Made by a program: the position numbers and the translations under genes
Part shown: piece after piece, positions 35,842 through 48,400 of the stretch
How the letters are laid out: every line of letters starts with the position of its first letter
Numbering within the stretch: position 1 is the first letter of the stretch
Notes under the pieces: generated by a model
Seen by the model: the letters and a program-made list of their open reading frames with translations, nothing else
Database searches by the model: none
What the model was told of the DNA's origin: nothing
NCBI GenBank assembly: GCA_029962745.1
Contig: CM057167.1
Coordinates: forward strand, 15,657,785-15,721,784
Length of the DNA: 64,000 nt
Direction: 5' to 3'
Origin: Echinometra lucunter
Taxonomy: Eukaryota > Echinodermata > Echinoidea > Camarodonta > Echinometridae

Positions 35842-36000
35842 GGGGCCCGTAACACAAAGGTTTGCGATCGATCGCAAATTTAAAACAACCATTCTGATTG
35901 GTCCAGGGTCACTTTTTTGAACGAGATGTGCATTAAACAATGGTCTTGATTGGCTGTTACAACTTTGCGATGGATTGCAAATCTTTGTGTTACGGGGCCC
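35842..36000. mobile_element. MITE with GGGGCCCGTAACACAAAG ends
   Basis: GGGGCCCGTAACACAAAG at the left matches CTTTGTGTTACGGGGCCC at the right. Inward arms TTTGCGATCGATCGCAAA and TTTGCGATGGATTGCAAA are themselves near-palindromic. About 159 bp, inside the putative last intron of the PACT gene. Confidence 0.85.
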
Positions 36001-36159
36001 AAATAATTGGTCACTACACATTGGGTATAGGTCACTTTCCCAATGAACTCCACATTCTGGGTCTCTTCATGGCCTCATTGCATAAAACTTACCATTGATG
36101 GTAACTGTGCCATCAATGGCAACTTTCATGGGAACCTTGAATTTGACTGTCTGTTGAGC

Positions 36160-38836
36160 TGTCTGTTGAGCTATTCCGCGCATGCGTCGTATTCCGCGCA
36201 TGCGTCGACTGAGCGGACGTGTTTCTTTTTACCAGGATATCGACCCTCAGATTTTGCTAAAATATCCCTTTTTATCTCGCGCATCCTCGCTTTTTAATCT
36301 AATATGTCGTTTTTATAATGCTTTTTAACTGCGGTAGCGCAATTTTAGTGCGATTTTAACATTAACTTTTAGATATATTTGATGATGATTTTATCTCCAA
36401 CTTGTGAATTTGTGATATTGTGGATTTGTACAACATACTCAACTACCGAAGCGGCTTTCTACGCAATCTACTGCAACAACGGGTTATCACCTTTTTAGCG
36501 TCTTCGTTTGATGTATTTTTTATAACTGGTGAACATCAATAAGTTCAGGATGGATGTACGTATGACAGTCTACACGCTGGTTATTCTGGTCACTTTTGGA
36601 ACAAAATTAGCGAAATTCCAGCAGGAGGAAGATTTTCCCCCCATTTTGAATTTTCCCGCCATTTTGAAGCTGAGTAAAGTCTACGTGGCGTCTACATCCG
36701 CCAGCGTATGCAGTGCTCCGGTGAGTCTGTTCCATGCTTCTATCTTTACTTCACAAACTTCAAAAGGTTTTGGATTCTTTAGAAAAACTCACTTAGGATA
36801 TTACAGTAGTAAACCAGTATCGAGATTCATGCAGTCTATGCTGATTATCTTAATCTCGGGAGATGTACAATTCATCATACAAATCATCAACAAGATTGGA
36901 ATGAATATAAATCATTCCGTCGTGCTACAGATCGCAGCATTCGTAAATCTCGATCAACTTTCCTGCATAACGTAGGTGAGAGTCTAGAATCTGGTGATAC
37001 CAAACCTTTTTGGCGTTTTATCAAAAACTCTCGACAAAATTTCTCAGGGGTAGCCGCATTGAACACAAGGGAGGGAATAGCGATGTCTGCAAGAGAAAAG
37101 GCAAATGCATTAAATGATCAGTTCCAATCAGTCTTCACTAAGGAGGACTGTGAAAACATGCCTTCTGTACTGCAAGGATCGACAGTTATGTCACCCATAA
37201 ACGTGACTGTTCAGGGAGTAGAGAAACTTCTGCGAGGACTTAATGCAAGAAAGGCGTCTGGTCCAGATGGATTAACACCGAAAATTCTTAAAGAATGTTC
37301 CAGCAGTATTGCACCAATTCTAAGAACCATTTATTAGAAATCAATATCTACTGGTGAACTCCCAAGCGACTGGTTACGAGCAAATGTTACCCCTTTGTAT
37401 AAGAAAGGAAATCGCTCAGAACCAGCCAACTATCGTCCAGTGTCGTTGACTTCAATTCCGTGTAAGATTTTGGAACATATCATCTATCATAGTATAATGT
37501 CCCACTTAGAGAAAATTGGATACCTCAATGACAGACAGCATGGTTTCCGCAGGGGCCATTCATGCGAGACCCAGCTAGCATTAACTGCCAATGACCTTGC
37601 CAGGATTTTAAATGACAAAGGTCAAGTCGACATTATCATTATGGATTTTTGCAAGGCATTTGACATGGTCCCGCACGAGAGACTTCTTCTTAAACTTCAC
37701 CATGCAGGGATCCACGGTTCTCTTCATACATGGATTAGAAACTTCCTTACAAAAAGATCTCAACAAGTTGTTCTTGATGGTACATCCTCATCTTCCATAC
37801 AAGTTACGTCAGGAGTACCGCAGGGCACGGTATTGGGCCCGTTACTCTTCCTCATGTATATAAATGACATATCTGATGGAATAACGTCAGAAGTCCGATT
37901 GTTTGCTGACGACTGTATCATGTACAGGCAAATCAAAAACAGCCAAGATAGTTTGGATCTACAGAGGGACATTGATCGTCTGATCGCTTGGGAACAACGG
38001 TGGCAAATGAAATTCAACAAAACCAAATGCTATGCAATGCATATCACCCATAAAAAGAAGATTATAGAAGCACACTATCAAATGGGGGATTCCGTTCTGG
38101 AAGTTGTACGGAGATACACATACTTGGGAATAGAACTTGATAGTAAACTTAGTTGGGCAAATCACATCCAAAATGTTACTTGTAAAGCAAATCGAATGCT
38201 TGGATTACTTCGGAGAAACTTGTACAGCTGCTCTCCTAAAGTAAAAGCAGTTTCATATAAAACTCTGGTCAGACCACGATTTGAGTACTGTGCTTCAGTA
38301 TGGGACCCGCATCAGAAGGAATACATAAAACAACTTGAAGGAGTCCAACGACGTGCTGCAAGATTCGTCTTGAACCGTCATGACTATCAGAACAGTGTTT
38401 CTGAAATGACTTCCCATCTGAAGTGGAAACCATTAGAGCATAGAAGAGCAGCCCAAAGATTAACTTTTATGTATAAATCGATCCACAATCTAATAGCCGT
38501 AGACACTGACCAGTACCGGACAAGAGCATCTGGAGAAGAAATATCTACAAGAATACGTTCAACAGTTTCATTTAAGAAGTTGACTGCTACTAAGGATTGC
38601 TACAAATATTCCTTGTATCCCCGGACATTTTCCGAATGGAACTGTCTTCCAACTAATATCAGAAGTGCCCCCACTCTAGGAACTTTCAAAGAAAAACTGC
38701 AAAAGCCTAATATGGGCGAAATAATTAGTAAAGCCCATTTTCAAAATTAAGCACACTGCTCAGTCGACTGCGTCTGCATGTTACATCCCATCTGAGGAGT
38801 TTATGCAGTATTTCACCAGAACCAGAACCAGAACCA
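36160..38836 (+). mobile_element. CR1/Jockey-group LINE, 5'-rearranged copy
   Basis: Begins with a 12-bp direct repeat (TGTCTGTTGAGC at 36148 and 36160) and two perfect copies of an 18-mer TATTCCGCGCATGCGTCG (36172 and 36190), probably 5' promoter units. It ends in AACCAG hexamer repeats (38815-38836), a non-poly(A) tail. The reverse transcriptase frame occupies about 36820-38750. No endonuclease domain was recognised between the 5' units and the RT, so the copy is internally deleted or recombined. The host sequence on both sides is the same MITE. Confidence 0.75.
36820..38750 (+). pseudogene. LINE reverse transcriptase ORF interrupted by one stop
   Basis: The frame runs from a pre-RT linker (SLESGDTKPFWRFIKNSRQ) through the RT: ARKASGPDGLTPKILK, ANYRPVSLTSIPCKILEHI, HGFRRGHSCETQL, DFCKAFDMVPHERLL, SGVPQGTVLGPLLF, and the catalytic RLFADDCIMY (FADD). 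It then reaches the post-RT tail, with RFEYCASVWDPHQKEYI and FSEWNCLPTNIRSAPTLGTF, and ends at the 38748-38750 stop. One in-frame TAG at 37335-37337 (between RTIY and KSISTGELP) breaks it. The rest is well preserved, so the insertion is fairly young. It lies opposite to the host gene's direction. No intact start or endonuclease. Confidence 0.88.
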
Positions 38837-39244
38837 ATGTTACCATGGTAGTTACCATTGATGGCAGAGTTACCATTGCAAAAAACGAAACAAGGTGCTT
38901 ATGTACTGCTACTGGTAAGAAGTGCAAGCTTGGAAGTGAGCTGAAGCATGTGGTGTTTTTCTTTTACTCATCTTCCTTTCTAAGTTTTGATTACAGATAT
39001 GTATATAAATAGTTCAAAATATACTTGATAATATATGTAAATTGAAAGAGATAAAGAAAGAGAGAGAGATAGAAATATTGAAGTGAATTCTCTATTTATA
39101 ATGTCATTGGCAACAATAGTCAAATATGACTGATTGCCGATACCATACAACGAAAGAAGAAGAAGAAGATGGTAAGTTTTATGCAACAGGGTCCATGACA
39201 GCAGAGACTGCATCTCCTCACGTGCAGGGAAAGTGTCAATAGTT

Positions 39245-39422
39245 TTATTTACCAATTGTTGTTTTCCTTCCTGCTAACGTTCCTAGTCTCTCTTGTAATG
39301 CCTCAATCTTCCTAATGTAGGATGAGCCATCCGATTCGTTGAGGGCAGCATCCACCGCTGCTCCTACGCCTGTACTGTGAGCGCTACCGGGTGTGGCACT
39401 GAGATGCGCTCCAGCACCAAGT
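39245..39422 (-). CDS. AKAP9: PACT gene exon 22 (conserved tail, stop)
   Basis: 178 bases from phase 2. Reads LGAGAHLSATPGSAHSTGVG, then SYIRKIEALQERLGTLAGRK and TTIGK-stop (TAA 39247-39245). The YI-xx-IEALQ-x-RLG motif is shared with vertebrate family members. The stop overlaps both AATAAA and a potential donor (AATTG/GTAAAT), so the exon may end by poly(A) here or splice onward to 35541. Confidence 0.87.
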
Positions 39423-42400
39423 CTAGTGATGCAAGAAAAGAGATTTGAATTATGATTATTTGTGTGACTTGGCGTTGGTGGGGCATCGATAATAATATGT
39501 TAATAATAAGAGTTCTTGCTGGATATTCTGAATTCTGACATCATCTCTACAAGAATTTCACAGGGAAAATGCACATTTGGACATGAATTTCAAGGGCCAA
39601 ATCTCAAAATCTCTGCAAATGCTATGCAAAAGGCATTGCATGTAGATAACAAACAGACAAATTTTTAGGTAGTCTCGGACCAAACAGGTCAAAGCAAGAA
39701 ACTTCTAAAAGATGGGATGGATGTATGTTTTGTTTATCATCATTATCATTATCATGTTCTATCATACCTTGAGTATTTAGCACTTTTAGCATAAGCTGGA
39801 ACACCTTAGTCATGTAGGGGCAACTATGTGACTTGCACAATGCCAATTTATCTTCAGAAGATTAAAAGTCATGTTAAACCATTTCTGTTCAATTCTTAAT
39901 CATTTCTACATGTGCCATGAGCCCTCCACAGAATGGATTCGGTGCTATATAAGATGCATTTATTATTATTCTTATTATTATTCTTATCATTATTATTTTT
40001 TTTATTATCATCCTTATTATTATTATCATGATGTCAGCTGACATACTTTTCTCACAAATGATACACTTGAAAAAAACAAGTCAACTTGTGATAGTTACTG
40101 GAAATCTATACACCACTTTACAATAATGAATTAGCTCGATACCATTACATACCTGTGTGAGAGAGGAGACGTGACTGGTCTTGCTGACCTCCCTGGTAGG
40201 TAACCCCCCGTTACACCCCCATGGGCCATGCCATTGATCAAGCCATACGCCCCCCTGTCCCTGACGGGTGGGGAATCCCCTGAATACTCCCCTATCCTAG
40301 GTGATACCCTGAGAGGGGAGGTATACCGCCCAGCCCCAGTCGGGTGGGTCTGGGTGGAGGGTGATGGGTTGGTGCTGGTGGAGGGAGGAGTAGCGGAGGA
40401 GGGTCCGGCTGGGGGGTGGGTGGTCCTGTCGGGTTGGGAAGCACTGGGAGGGGAGGGGCCTGACCCCATGAGTTCTCGAGAACCTGACCGCGTCGCATGT
40501 CTCCATTTCCGTACCAGGAACTTTAATCTGCATGAAAACGAAAAGAAATTCATGAGGAAGACTTTTTATAATGGTTCTTCTTTTTAGTATTCCGTGACAT
40601 CTACCGGTACTTCTACTTCAAAATCCATGAATCTATTTTGACTTTCAAGAGGACAAGCAAACTTGTCTTCATCCATTATGTATTAGAATTATCAAAAACA
40701 ATGGTGGTATTACTTGTAAGAACCAATAAGGACAAGTTAAACTGGTATGAAATAAGCAAAAGGGATAAGGAACTCCTGTCTCATAGAATTACCTTGAGAT
40801 TGCAATGACAACCCTAGCGGCACTCCTAAACCTCGTGAAAGCCTTGCTGTGTTTAGACGGATGATCCCTGAGGTCCTCGGGTGAGGGGTAAGCCCCCATC
40901 TTGGCAATCAAGGAGAGGGTAGCCTGTTCGCAGTCCTGGAAGCCACCAAGCAGCAGGAGGAGGTACTTCTTCTGGTAGACCAGTGCCTTGCGGAAACTCT
41001 CGGCTCTGAGGTACTTCCCATAGAGACGCTGGATCTATTTTTTCAAAGAAAACGCATGAAAATAAAGGTCCTCAGCTCTTGATTGACATCAGAATACAAC
41101 ATTTCATTCTGATAATCAGTTTACAAAACATACACCCCCCCCCCCCCCCCCCCGGTACTCATCCTTTCTGTCCAGAAATTCCTTGAAAGTTTAAAGAAAG
41201 TACTTTGAGCTGCAAAACACAAGGCATTAGATTCATTTTAAAAATGTATAGAGACTCCATTGTAACATTGATTATATCAGAAGAAAGTTTCATGACACAT
41301 GAGCAATGGTCAATGAAACTAATTATCCAAGGTGCTAGATGTGGAAGCACAAATCTTAAATAAACTTTTTCCTTGAATAGGATTTTAAAGCAGTTTTTTT
41401 CCAACTGGTGCTTAACTGCATTCATATACTCCATTTCCCAGCATTCAGCAACCAATGTAACCACTGAACCTACTCCATACCTTCTGCTGTTGTTGCTGCT
41501 CTGTGGTTTCCCCGTTGACCTGCTCCCTCCGCAGGGTACCCCGTTCCAGGTCCAGCTTGAGCTGCACGATCTGCCTCTCTGCCTCCTGCAGGGAGGTCTG
41601 GGTGGCCAGGCACTCCTGCGCCCAGGTAGCCCTCTCCTTGGCCAGGAGAGCTTCCACGTCCTTGTCTGTTGATGCTCCTCTAGGTGACTGAGGGATGACA
41701 AAGATAATATACAAATATTGACAGCTTTGAGGGGCATGGTTGAAACTATAGCCTAGTCCCATAACGAAATAGAGGGGCACAGTACAGTCACAAGATCAAC
41801 GAGGAGCTATGGTTTTAACCGTGACCCGAAAAATAAGCAGTCAATATTTGTATTATATACCTCATTCTGAGTGCTTATTCCAAAAAAAGAGATACTTTGA
41901 CAAAATATTCTTGTCGAAATGTTTTTATTTAATGGAAACCAATCTAAGAGTCGTGTGCGTTCTAACCCTTCAAATTGCACGTATCCATTGTTAATGTCAT
42001 ACGCATTTACTGCGTCAAATCTTTTTAAGAGCAAGTGGAGCTATGACCTGTCAATATTTTTCGCTATACCGCCCGGCAGTCAGTAGTAAATTTCATGCCT
42101 GCGAATTTGACCAATCAGAGGCCTAGAATCTAGACATGCTGTATATCAGAAAGACTATAACAGATAGGTTGAGAAAGGGCGGTCCCTCAAGTGCTTTGGC
42201 GACAATTGCTGCAGGCGTTATTTCATGAAAGATACACGGTTAGGGTCAGGGTTGCCATTTTAATTTAGGTCAGGTTTAGGCTTAGGGTAAGGGTTATGCA
42301 TAGCGTTTGGTCAAGGGTTAATGTTTAGTATTCGGTTAGTGTATAAAATTGACATGGAGCAGTTGTTGCTGGAGCATGTCTTGTGGATTACTAAATCAAA

Positions 42401-45400
42401 CTACAAGAAAGGATAAGTGGAAGAAAGAAGAACTCGGCGATAGCTACATACCCGTTGTCTCTGAACCTCCCTCTGGCGGTACTGCCAGATCTCTTCCTCC
42501 AGCTTGGACAGCGCGCCCCTGAGTTCCGATTTTTCTGTGCTGAGTTGAGACACGTAGCTGCTCATCTCAGCATTCTGTGCCAAGAGTCTCTCGTTGATTC
42601 TTGACGCTGTCGATGTCACTAATGGTGGCTGGGTCTAGGCAAATTGGAATTGGATAATGGCGTTCACTATGTGAATATTCACTACACATGTTCATAAACA
42701 TTCAATAAAAGCTTATCAGTAATTGAAACTAGATGAATCCTCGACCGCACGCAGTCGAAATTTATGCTTCTGCAATTGCCGGGTCAGAAATATGTGGCAC
42801 ATTCATGGTGATTTTTTTTTTTTTTTTTTTTCATGTATACAATGACATCTTTGACCTTGACCTTTGACCTTGTGACCCCCAAATATAATGACACCATCAT
42901 GAGACCTTCCATATGCATACATGAGCCGTCACAGAATTGTTAAGTTATCGCAAGAACAAGCGATTTTCATGTATATAATGACCTCTGTGACCTTTTACCT
43001 TTGACCTTGAGACCAAAATCTAATCAGATCATTGCCCCTCCCATATGCATACATGAACCAAATTTGAAGTTGATCCGTCAAATTGTTTTTGAGTTATCGC
43101 GAGAACGAACCATTTCTATATACATAATGACCTCTATGACCTTTGACCTTTCACCCCAAAATCTAATAAGATCATTATCCCTCCCATATGCATACATCAG
43201 CCAAGTTTGAAGTTGATCCGTGAAATGGTTGAGTTATCGTGAGAACGCACCAATTTTATTTACATAATGACCTCTATGACCTTTGACCTTGAGACCCCAA
43301 AATCTATTCAGATCATTGTCCCTCCCATATGCATACACGAGCCAAGTTTGAAGTTGATCCGTCAAACGGTTCTTAAGTTATCGCGAGAACAAAAACGGGA
43401 CGGACGGACAACCCGAAAACATAATGCCTCCGGCAACCACCTACGGTGGGCGGAGGCATAAAAAAAATGAGTACGCACTACACAGGATAAAGGTGCATAT
43501 GCTCCTGAGCCCCTTCCATACCACATGAAAACGTCTGCTAACAATAATCACAATTTTAACTGTTAGGAGTGGTACTTTACATATTAACTACAATTCAGAA
43601 TGCTGCTGTAAAACAACCACCTGCTGATGTTAGCTCTGTGAATGTACATGTACATATTGAACAACATTCATTGAAATGAATTGAACTTTTCATGAGTTAT
43701 TAGTGTTCACTTCACACTTTACTGTACTCACCTCCGATAGTAAAGTGAGGGCAGCATGGACTTGACGTAACTCGGTGATGAGTTCAACGAGAGCTCCATC
43801 CACCGATCTTAGCTCTTGAACTGTGGAAGACGGAATGCTGTCGACTGCAAGCGTTGCTCTGTGGAAAGCAGGTTTCAACGAAAATTTGTTTCATTTGATA
43901 TTACACATGAATGAAGGGTGGAATGTAATTCAGGAATGACTTCAACCTGAGCAATCTATTACTTTACAGATTGCTTTCATACTATGGAAGACGAGATGCT
44001 ACCTACGCAAATTGTCACTCTGTGAAAGAGAATAAAAACGTAAGCATACCGAGATTTACTACCTGAAGTACACGTAGGTGGCGAATTCCGTTTGAGGATC
44101 ATAAGATATACTGAGCTGTCAAAACACATCTCTCGGTATTTTACTAAAAACTTTCTTCCTACCACTACAAGATGCATATTCTGGAGATCAATGATTACAC
44201 ATGCAGCAAATGAAAGAGCTCTTCCTGCAACTCAGGCGTACTTGGAAAGGAAACAAACTTGCAGAAAATACTTCGTTCGGGAACCTATCCTTACAGAACA
44301 GTTCCGTGACATTTGCTCCGGCGACGACTGCTCCCATGGAAAATCTGCAGGTTAAGCCAAACATAAAACCTAACCCCATACCTAACACTAACCTTAATCC
44401 TTATCCTCACATTATTCTGAACCAAATGCCCTATCACAACCCCATCCCTAACCCTATGCCTTCGAAGAAATTAAGACAGGAGCAGTTGTTGCAGAAGCAA
44501 ATTCAGTGTCATCTACAGGACAGTGCAGAATTGTATTGCTACTAGTATGAGTACCAAAGCCTCCAAAGGAATTATTGTTGTTTATTAGCAGCTGCTAGAT
44601 GATAAATGATTGTCCCTCAGAGCAGGCTCTATCACGAAGTTGAGAACATATGACCTTTGACCCCTTACCTTTCAATCTTCGAGAGTTCTTCCTGTTGCTT
44701 GACAGCCATGAGTTGTAACCTCTGTCTCACAGACTCCAGCTGACCCTTGTAAAGGTCAAGGCTGGCCCGTTCTGTCTTGCTCACTCCTCCCTCCTTCCTA
44801 CGATATGGACTCCCTGATTCGTTGTGTAGTTCCTATTCGATAGGACAAAATAAAAATGGACTCTGGTAATTGTCAAGTGTCGATAGAGCTCTTCTACAAT
44901 AAATATTTTCATATGCAACACTTACCGTACTGATATTTCTAAAGACGTAAATGGATATACTTTTTGGTAGAATAAAAATAGGACGTCACAAAGAAATAAG
45001 AAGGCAGCAAGTAAGGAGCTTCATTACTTCTTGTAATTTTCGTATATTTTTTTGTATATGTACTTTCATCTAAGGTGCTTAAAAGTAGTAGTCAATGAAA
45101 CCTGATTGTAAAATTCATTAACATAAACAAATAGTACACATGGTTGCAGAAAAAAAAATAATACCATGTAATTTTTCTTCTGACTTGAGTCAATGGCAGA
45201 TTATGGTGGGGAAAACTTTAATAAACTAAAAAGAAAAAAGAAAAGAATCACCAGTACAGAAGATCACATGCTAGACCTGCCTGAAGTAGTGAAGAAATAA
45301 CAACAACAAAAAAATTAACTTGCTTCATTTGCAGTTCAAGTTTGGGGCAAAATCAGAAGTTCTTTCAAGATATTCAGCAAATGTTATACAAAAGTCACTA

Positions 45401-48400
45401 TTTCTCACCTTTTCTATAGCTCTATGTAGATCATCATCAGCCTGAGTTTCGTGAAGTCTCTTGTTTTCTCTCTCCAATCTCTTGACACTTCTTTGAGTCT
45501 CTATCAGTTCGTCTTCAAGGGAGTCTATCTTTTGCTTGTCCAGTTGTCTCTCTAGTTCTCGGTCCCTCTGTGTCATCAAAGATTGATATCAATAAATCGT
45601 CATTAAGTCAAACTTAAATTTGCCTTACATTAGCGCAATTTACATGATGGGGTGGAAGGCAAGGGAATTAAAAATATGGGGATCCTGCAATATCTCTTCA
45701 TCGAAACTTGTAAGAATATTGAGACCATAGATTTTCAGTGGCTCGTTTGCCCCAGTCCCTTTTGTGTCAATATCTAGCTAATGGTTTGCATCGTGAATTA
45801 CCCATCCACTTTCATTTGTTCTGCCCATTATGGATATTTAGGGTTAACTTTAACAGGGATTAAAATAACCGAATAATTGATTCTGGATCTATACGTATTT
45901 ACTCATGTTACAAGGATGGTCTTCCTGTGTCTACGGCTCCTCAATTTTACACATTAAGTAGTAAAATCATGAGGAATACTTAACGTGCATTTCATCATTC
46001 CGCAGCACAATGTCTTAGCAAGTGACTGCACATACCTGTCTTTGCTTCTCGGCTTCCCTCTCCTTCTCTCTCTCCTTCTGCCTCTGTTTCTCGGCCTCCC
46101 TCTCCGTCTCCCTGCTGGTCTCCTGGTCCAGCTGAAGCCCCTTCTGATTGGTCAAGGCTGCCTGAAGCCGGTCCCTGTCGGCCTGGGCTTTGGATGCCGT
46201 CTCCTGCGCCATGGCAAGCTTTGCAGTCAGGTCTCGACATTGAGCCTGTGAGAGATTGTCAAAAATTATATTTCTGCGAATACATTCATTTCAATATATA
46301 GATCCCACGTTGGGAGGACATGTAGGGCTTGTTAACATTCTAACATCCTGCTATCCTAAGGGCTTATTCAGATATCCAGCAGCAAACCTTGCATATTTTG
46401 AGTGTTCACATGGCGCGGCAAACCTGCCTCTTATGATAATGAACGCGTCAATGCTCAAATAAAAGATTGTTTCAAAAGTTCCGCCCAAAAACCTGTGACG
46501 TCATATTTTATGCTAACTTTATAAAAATTTCATTGGTCCACACCCTTCTGCCGCCAGGAGGCAAAAAAAAAAGAAATAATTTTTTGCCTCACCTTTGCTT
46601 CTGATTTTGTTTTTGTTTTTTGTTTTGTTTTTATCACTGCCTCATATACCATGCACTTAATTGTAGAAAAAAAATATGAGGGTTTACATGGGGGTTTGCC
46701 ACTTCATGTGAGAACAAACCTTTAAAGTTTCTTAAAAGTTTCTTAAAAGTTTGACCATGAACACATGCAAACTCCAAAAACTCATGCTGACACCAGGTAA
46801 AACTGATATTTTCTCCCAATAAACCAGGAAGTAGTATGAAATAACAGTAGAAACTCACATCAAGGTTATCGAGACTCTCCTTCAGCTTGCGGTTCATGGT
46901 CTTCTCCCTCTCCACCACGTCCGAACCCTGTGACCTCTGAGAGTGCAGCGCCCCCTCTAGTCGACCTATCTGGCTCTCCAGCTGCTGGATGGTGGAGTGG
47001 AGCTCGCTGGCTTTCCGCCGCTCTCCCTCCAGGAGATTCTGAAGGTCCGAGACGGTGGATTTGTCCCTGAGGGAGTCGTCAGTGAAAGACCGCCTCTCTT
47101 GTTCCAGGGTTTCATGGAGTTGAGCGTTGAGTGTTCTTTCCCTCTGTGAAAGTAAAGACGGAAATCAATGTAGTGATGCTGTAGCAGCAATCATTTCTGT
47201 TTGAACTTCCTTGAAATGCTAGAGTGTCTCAATGGCAGCCATGCTAAAGCCGGGGTAATAACAGTGGAGTGTCAATTTTGACAGACATGAGCATTGTACA
47301 AGAATCCACAATTATTAACATTATTTGAAAAATAAAAAAAACTCACTTGTTCTTTTACCAGATATTTCAACATCAAATTCAGCTGACAACTGTATCTTTA
47401 GACTAATATCAATATGAATAATTTGTACAAATTCAATGTAAGTCCGAGAACAAGAGTAAAGATGTACAGCAAAGGACATTCTGTCAACAATCTTTAAAAA
47501 AACACAACTCTGCTAATAAATCCTACATAAAACTAAAGGCAATAATACCATATCATTTATTGCTCTAATGTACGAGCTTGAGTAAGGTGTTCCTCACACA
47601 ACTTCTACTCATGTGAATAAATATAACCTGCATGACAACTGTTCAATACCAAGTCTCATACTTATTTTTCATTTATCAGGGTTACCTTCTAGTTAGAAAT
47701 TTCCACTACTTCACTGCATATAAACACTATCTTACCTGTAATGCAGTTTGTGCCTCCTGGCATCTTGTCTTCTCCACATCTAGCGCCCTCTTGAGGTCAA
47801 ACATCTTCATCTGATCCGAGCTGGCCGTGTTGGCGCTCTGGTTTCTCTCCATCTCCAGCTCTCTGCTCAGGCTCTCAGCACGCTCCTTGGCGGCATCCAG
47901 GGATTTGCTGATCTCGATGGCTTTCACACGCTCAGTTTCTAGCTCTTTCCGAAGTTCCTGTGAATAGGAAAAATTAATATAAATGTAGTACAAATATAAA
48001 TCTCAATTACAGTAACAGATGCTACAGAAGCTTACAGTTTTGTCCTTAAACATATATGTCATTGCTCAGATTAAAATGAGAACCATCAATGATAGCATAC
48101 TCTATAAAAAAAGGTCTGTGACCATGAAATATCTAATCCTCTATAGCCTTCTCATGGCTTTTGGTCCAACATCATTATATTTTTACACAAAATTATTTGT
48201 AAAGTACAAGAAGCAATTATTTTCATGTTTTCCTCTTTCATCTTATTTTCTTTAATACAGTAAGTTAGGTTAGTCTATTAGCTCAATCCAAGTGTTTCAA
48301 TTTGACACGTGTACATCCCTCCTACGATCTCCTGAGTTGACAGTTCACTCCCCACATAATATTTCTGCCACATGTATTTACATGGGCTTCTTCTTTTTAG

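Larger units (their letters stand above)
36071..39194. mobile_element. MITE split in two by a LINE insertion
   Basis: The left part (36071-36159: GGCCTCATTGCATAAAACTT, TACCATTGATGGTAACTGTG) and the right part (38836-39194: ATGTTACCATGGTAGTTACC, ending GGTAAGTTTTATGCAACAGG) are the two ends of the family whose continuous, shorter copy is at 1804-1950. The 2.7 kb between them is a LINE. The right part also contains extra sequence (about 38880-39165), including an AAGAAG run. Confidence 0.7.

Noticed and set aside
36529..36975. 148-codon frame before the reverse transcriptase as a separate protein
   Set aside because: Its second half overlaps the RT linker in another frame and the first half lacks an ATG in good context. 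Better explained as LINE 5' sequence.
40228..40587. 119-codon plus-strand frame opposite exon 21
   Set aside because: It is an antisense shadow of the Pro/Ser/Gly-rich linker. The minus-strand reading joins the PACT domain with correct phases.
44201..44545. 114-codon Asn/Pro-rich plus-strand frame
   Set aside because: Produced by the CCTAACCC-like repeat.
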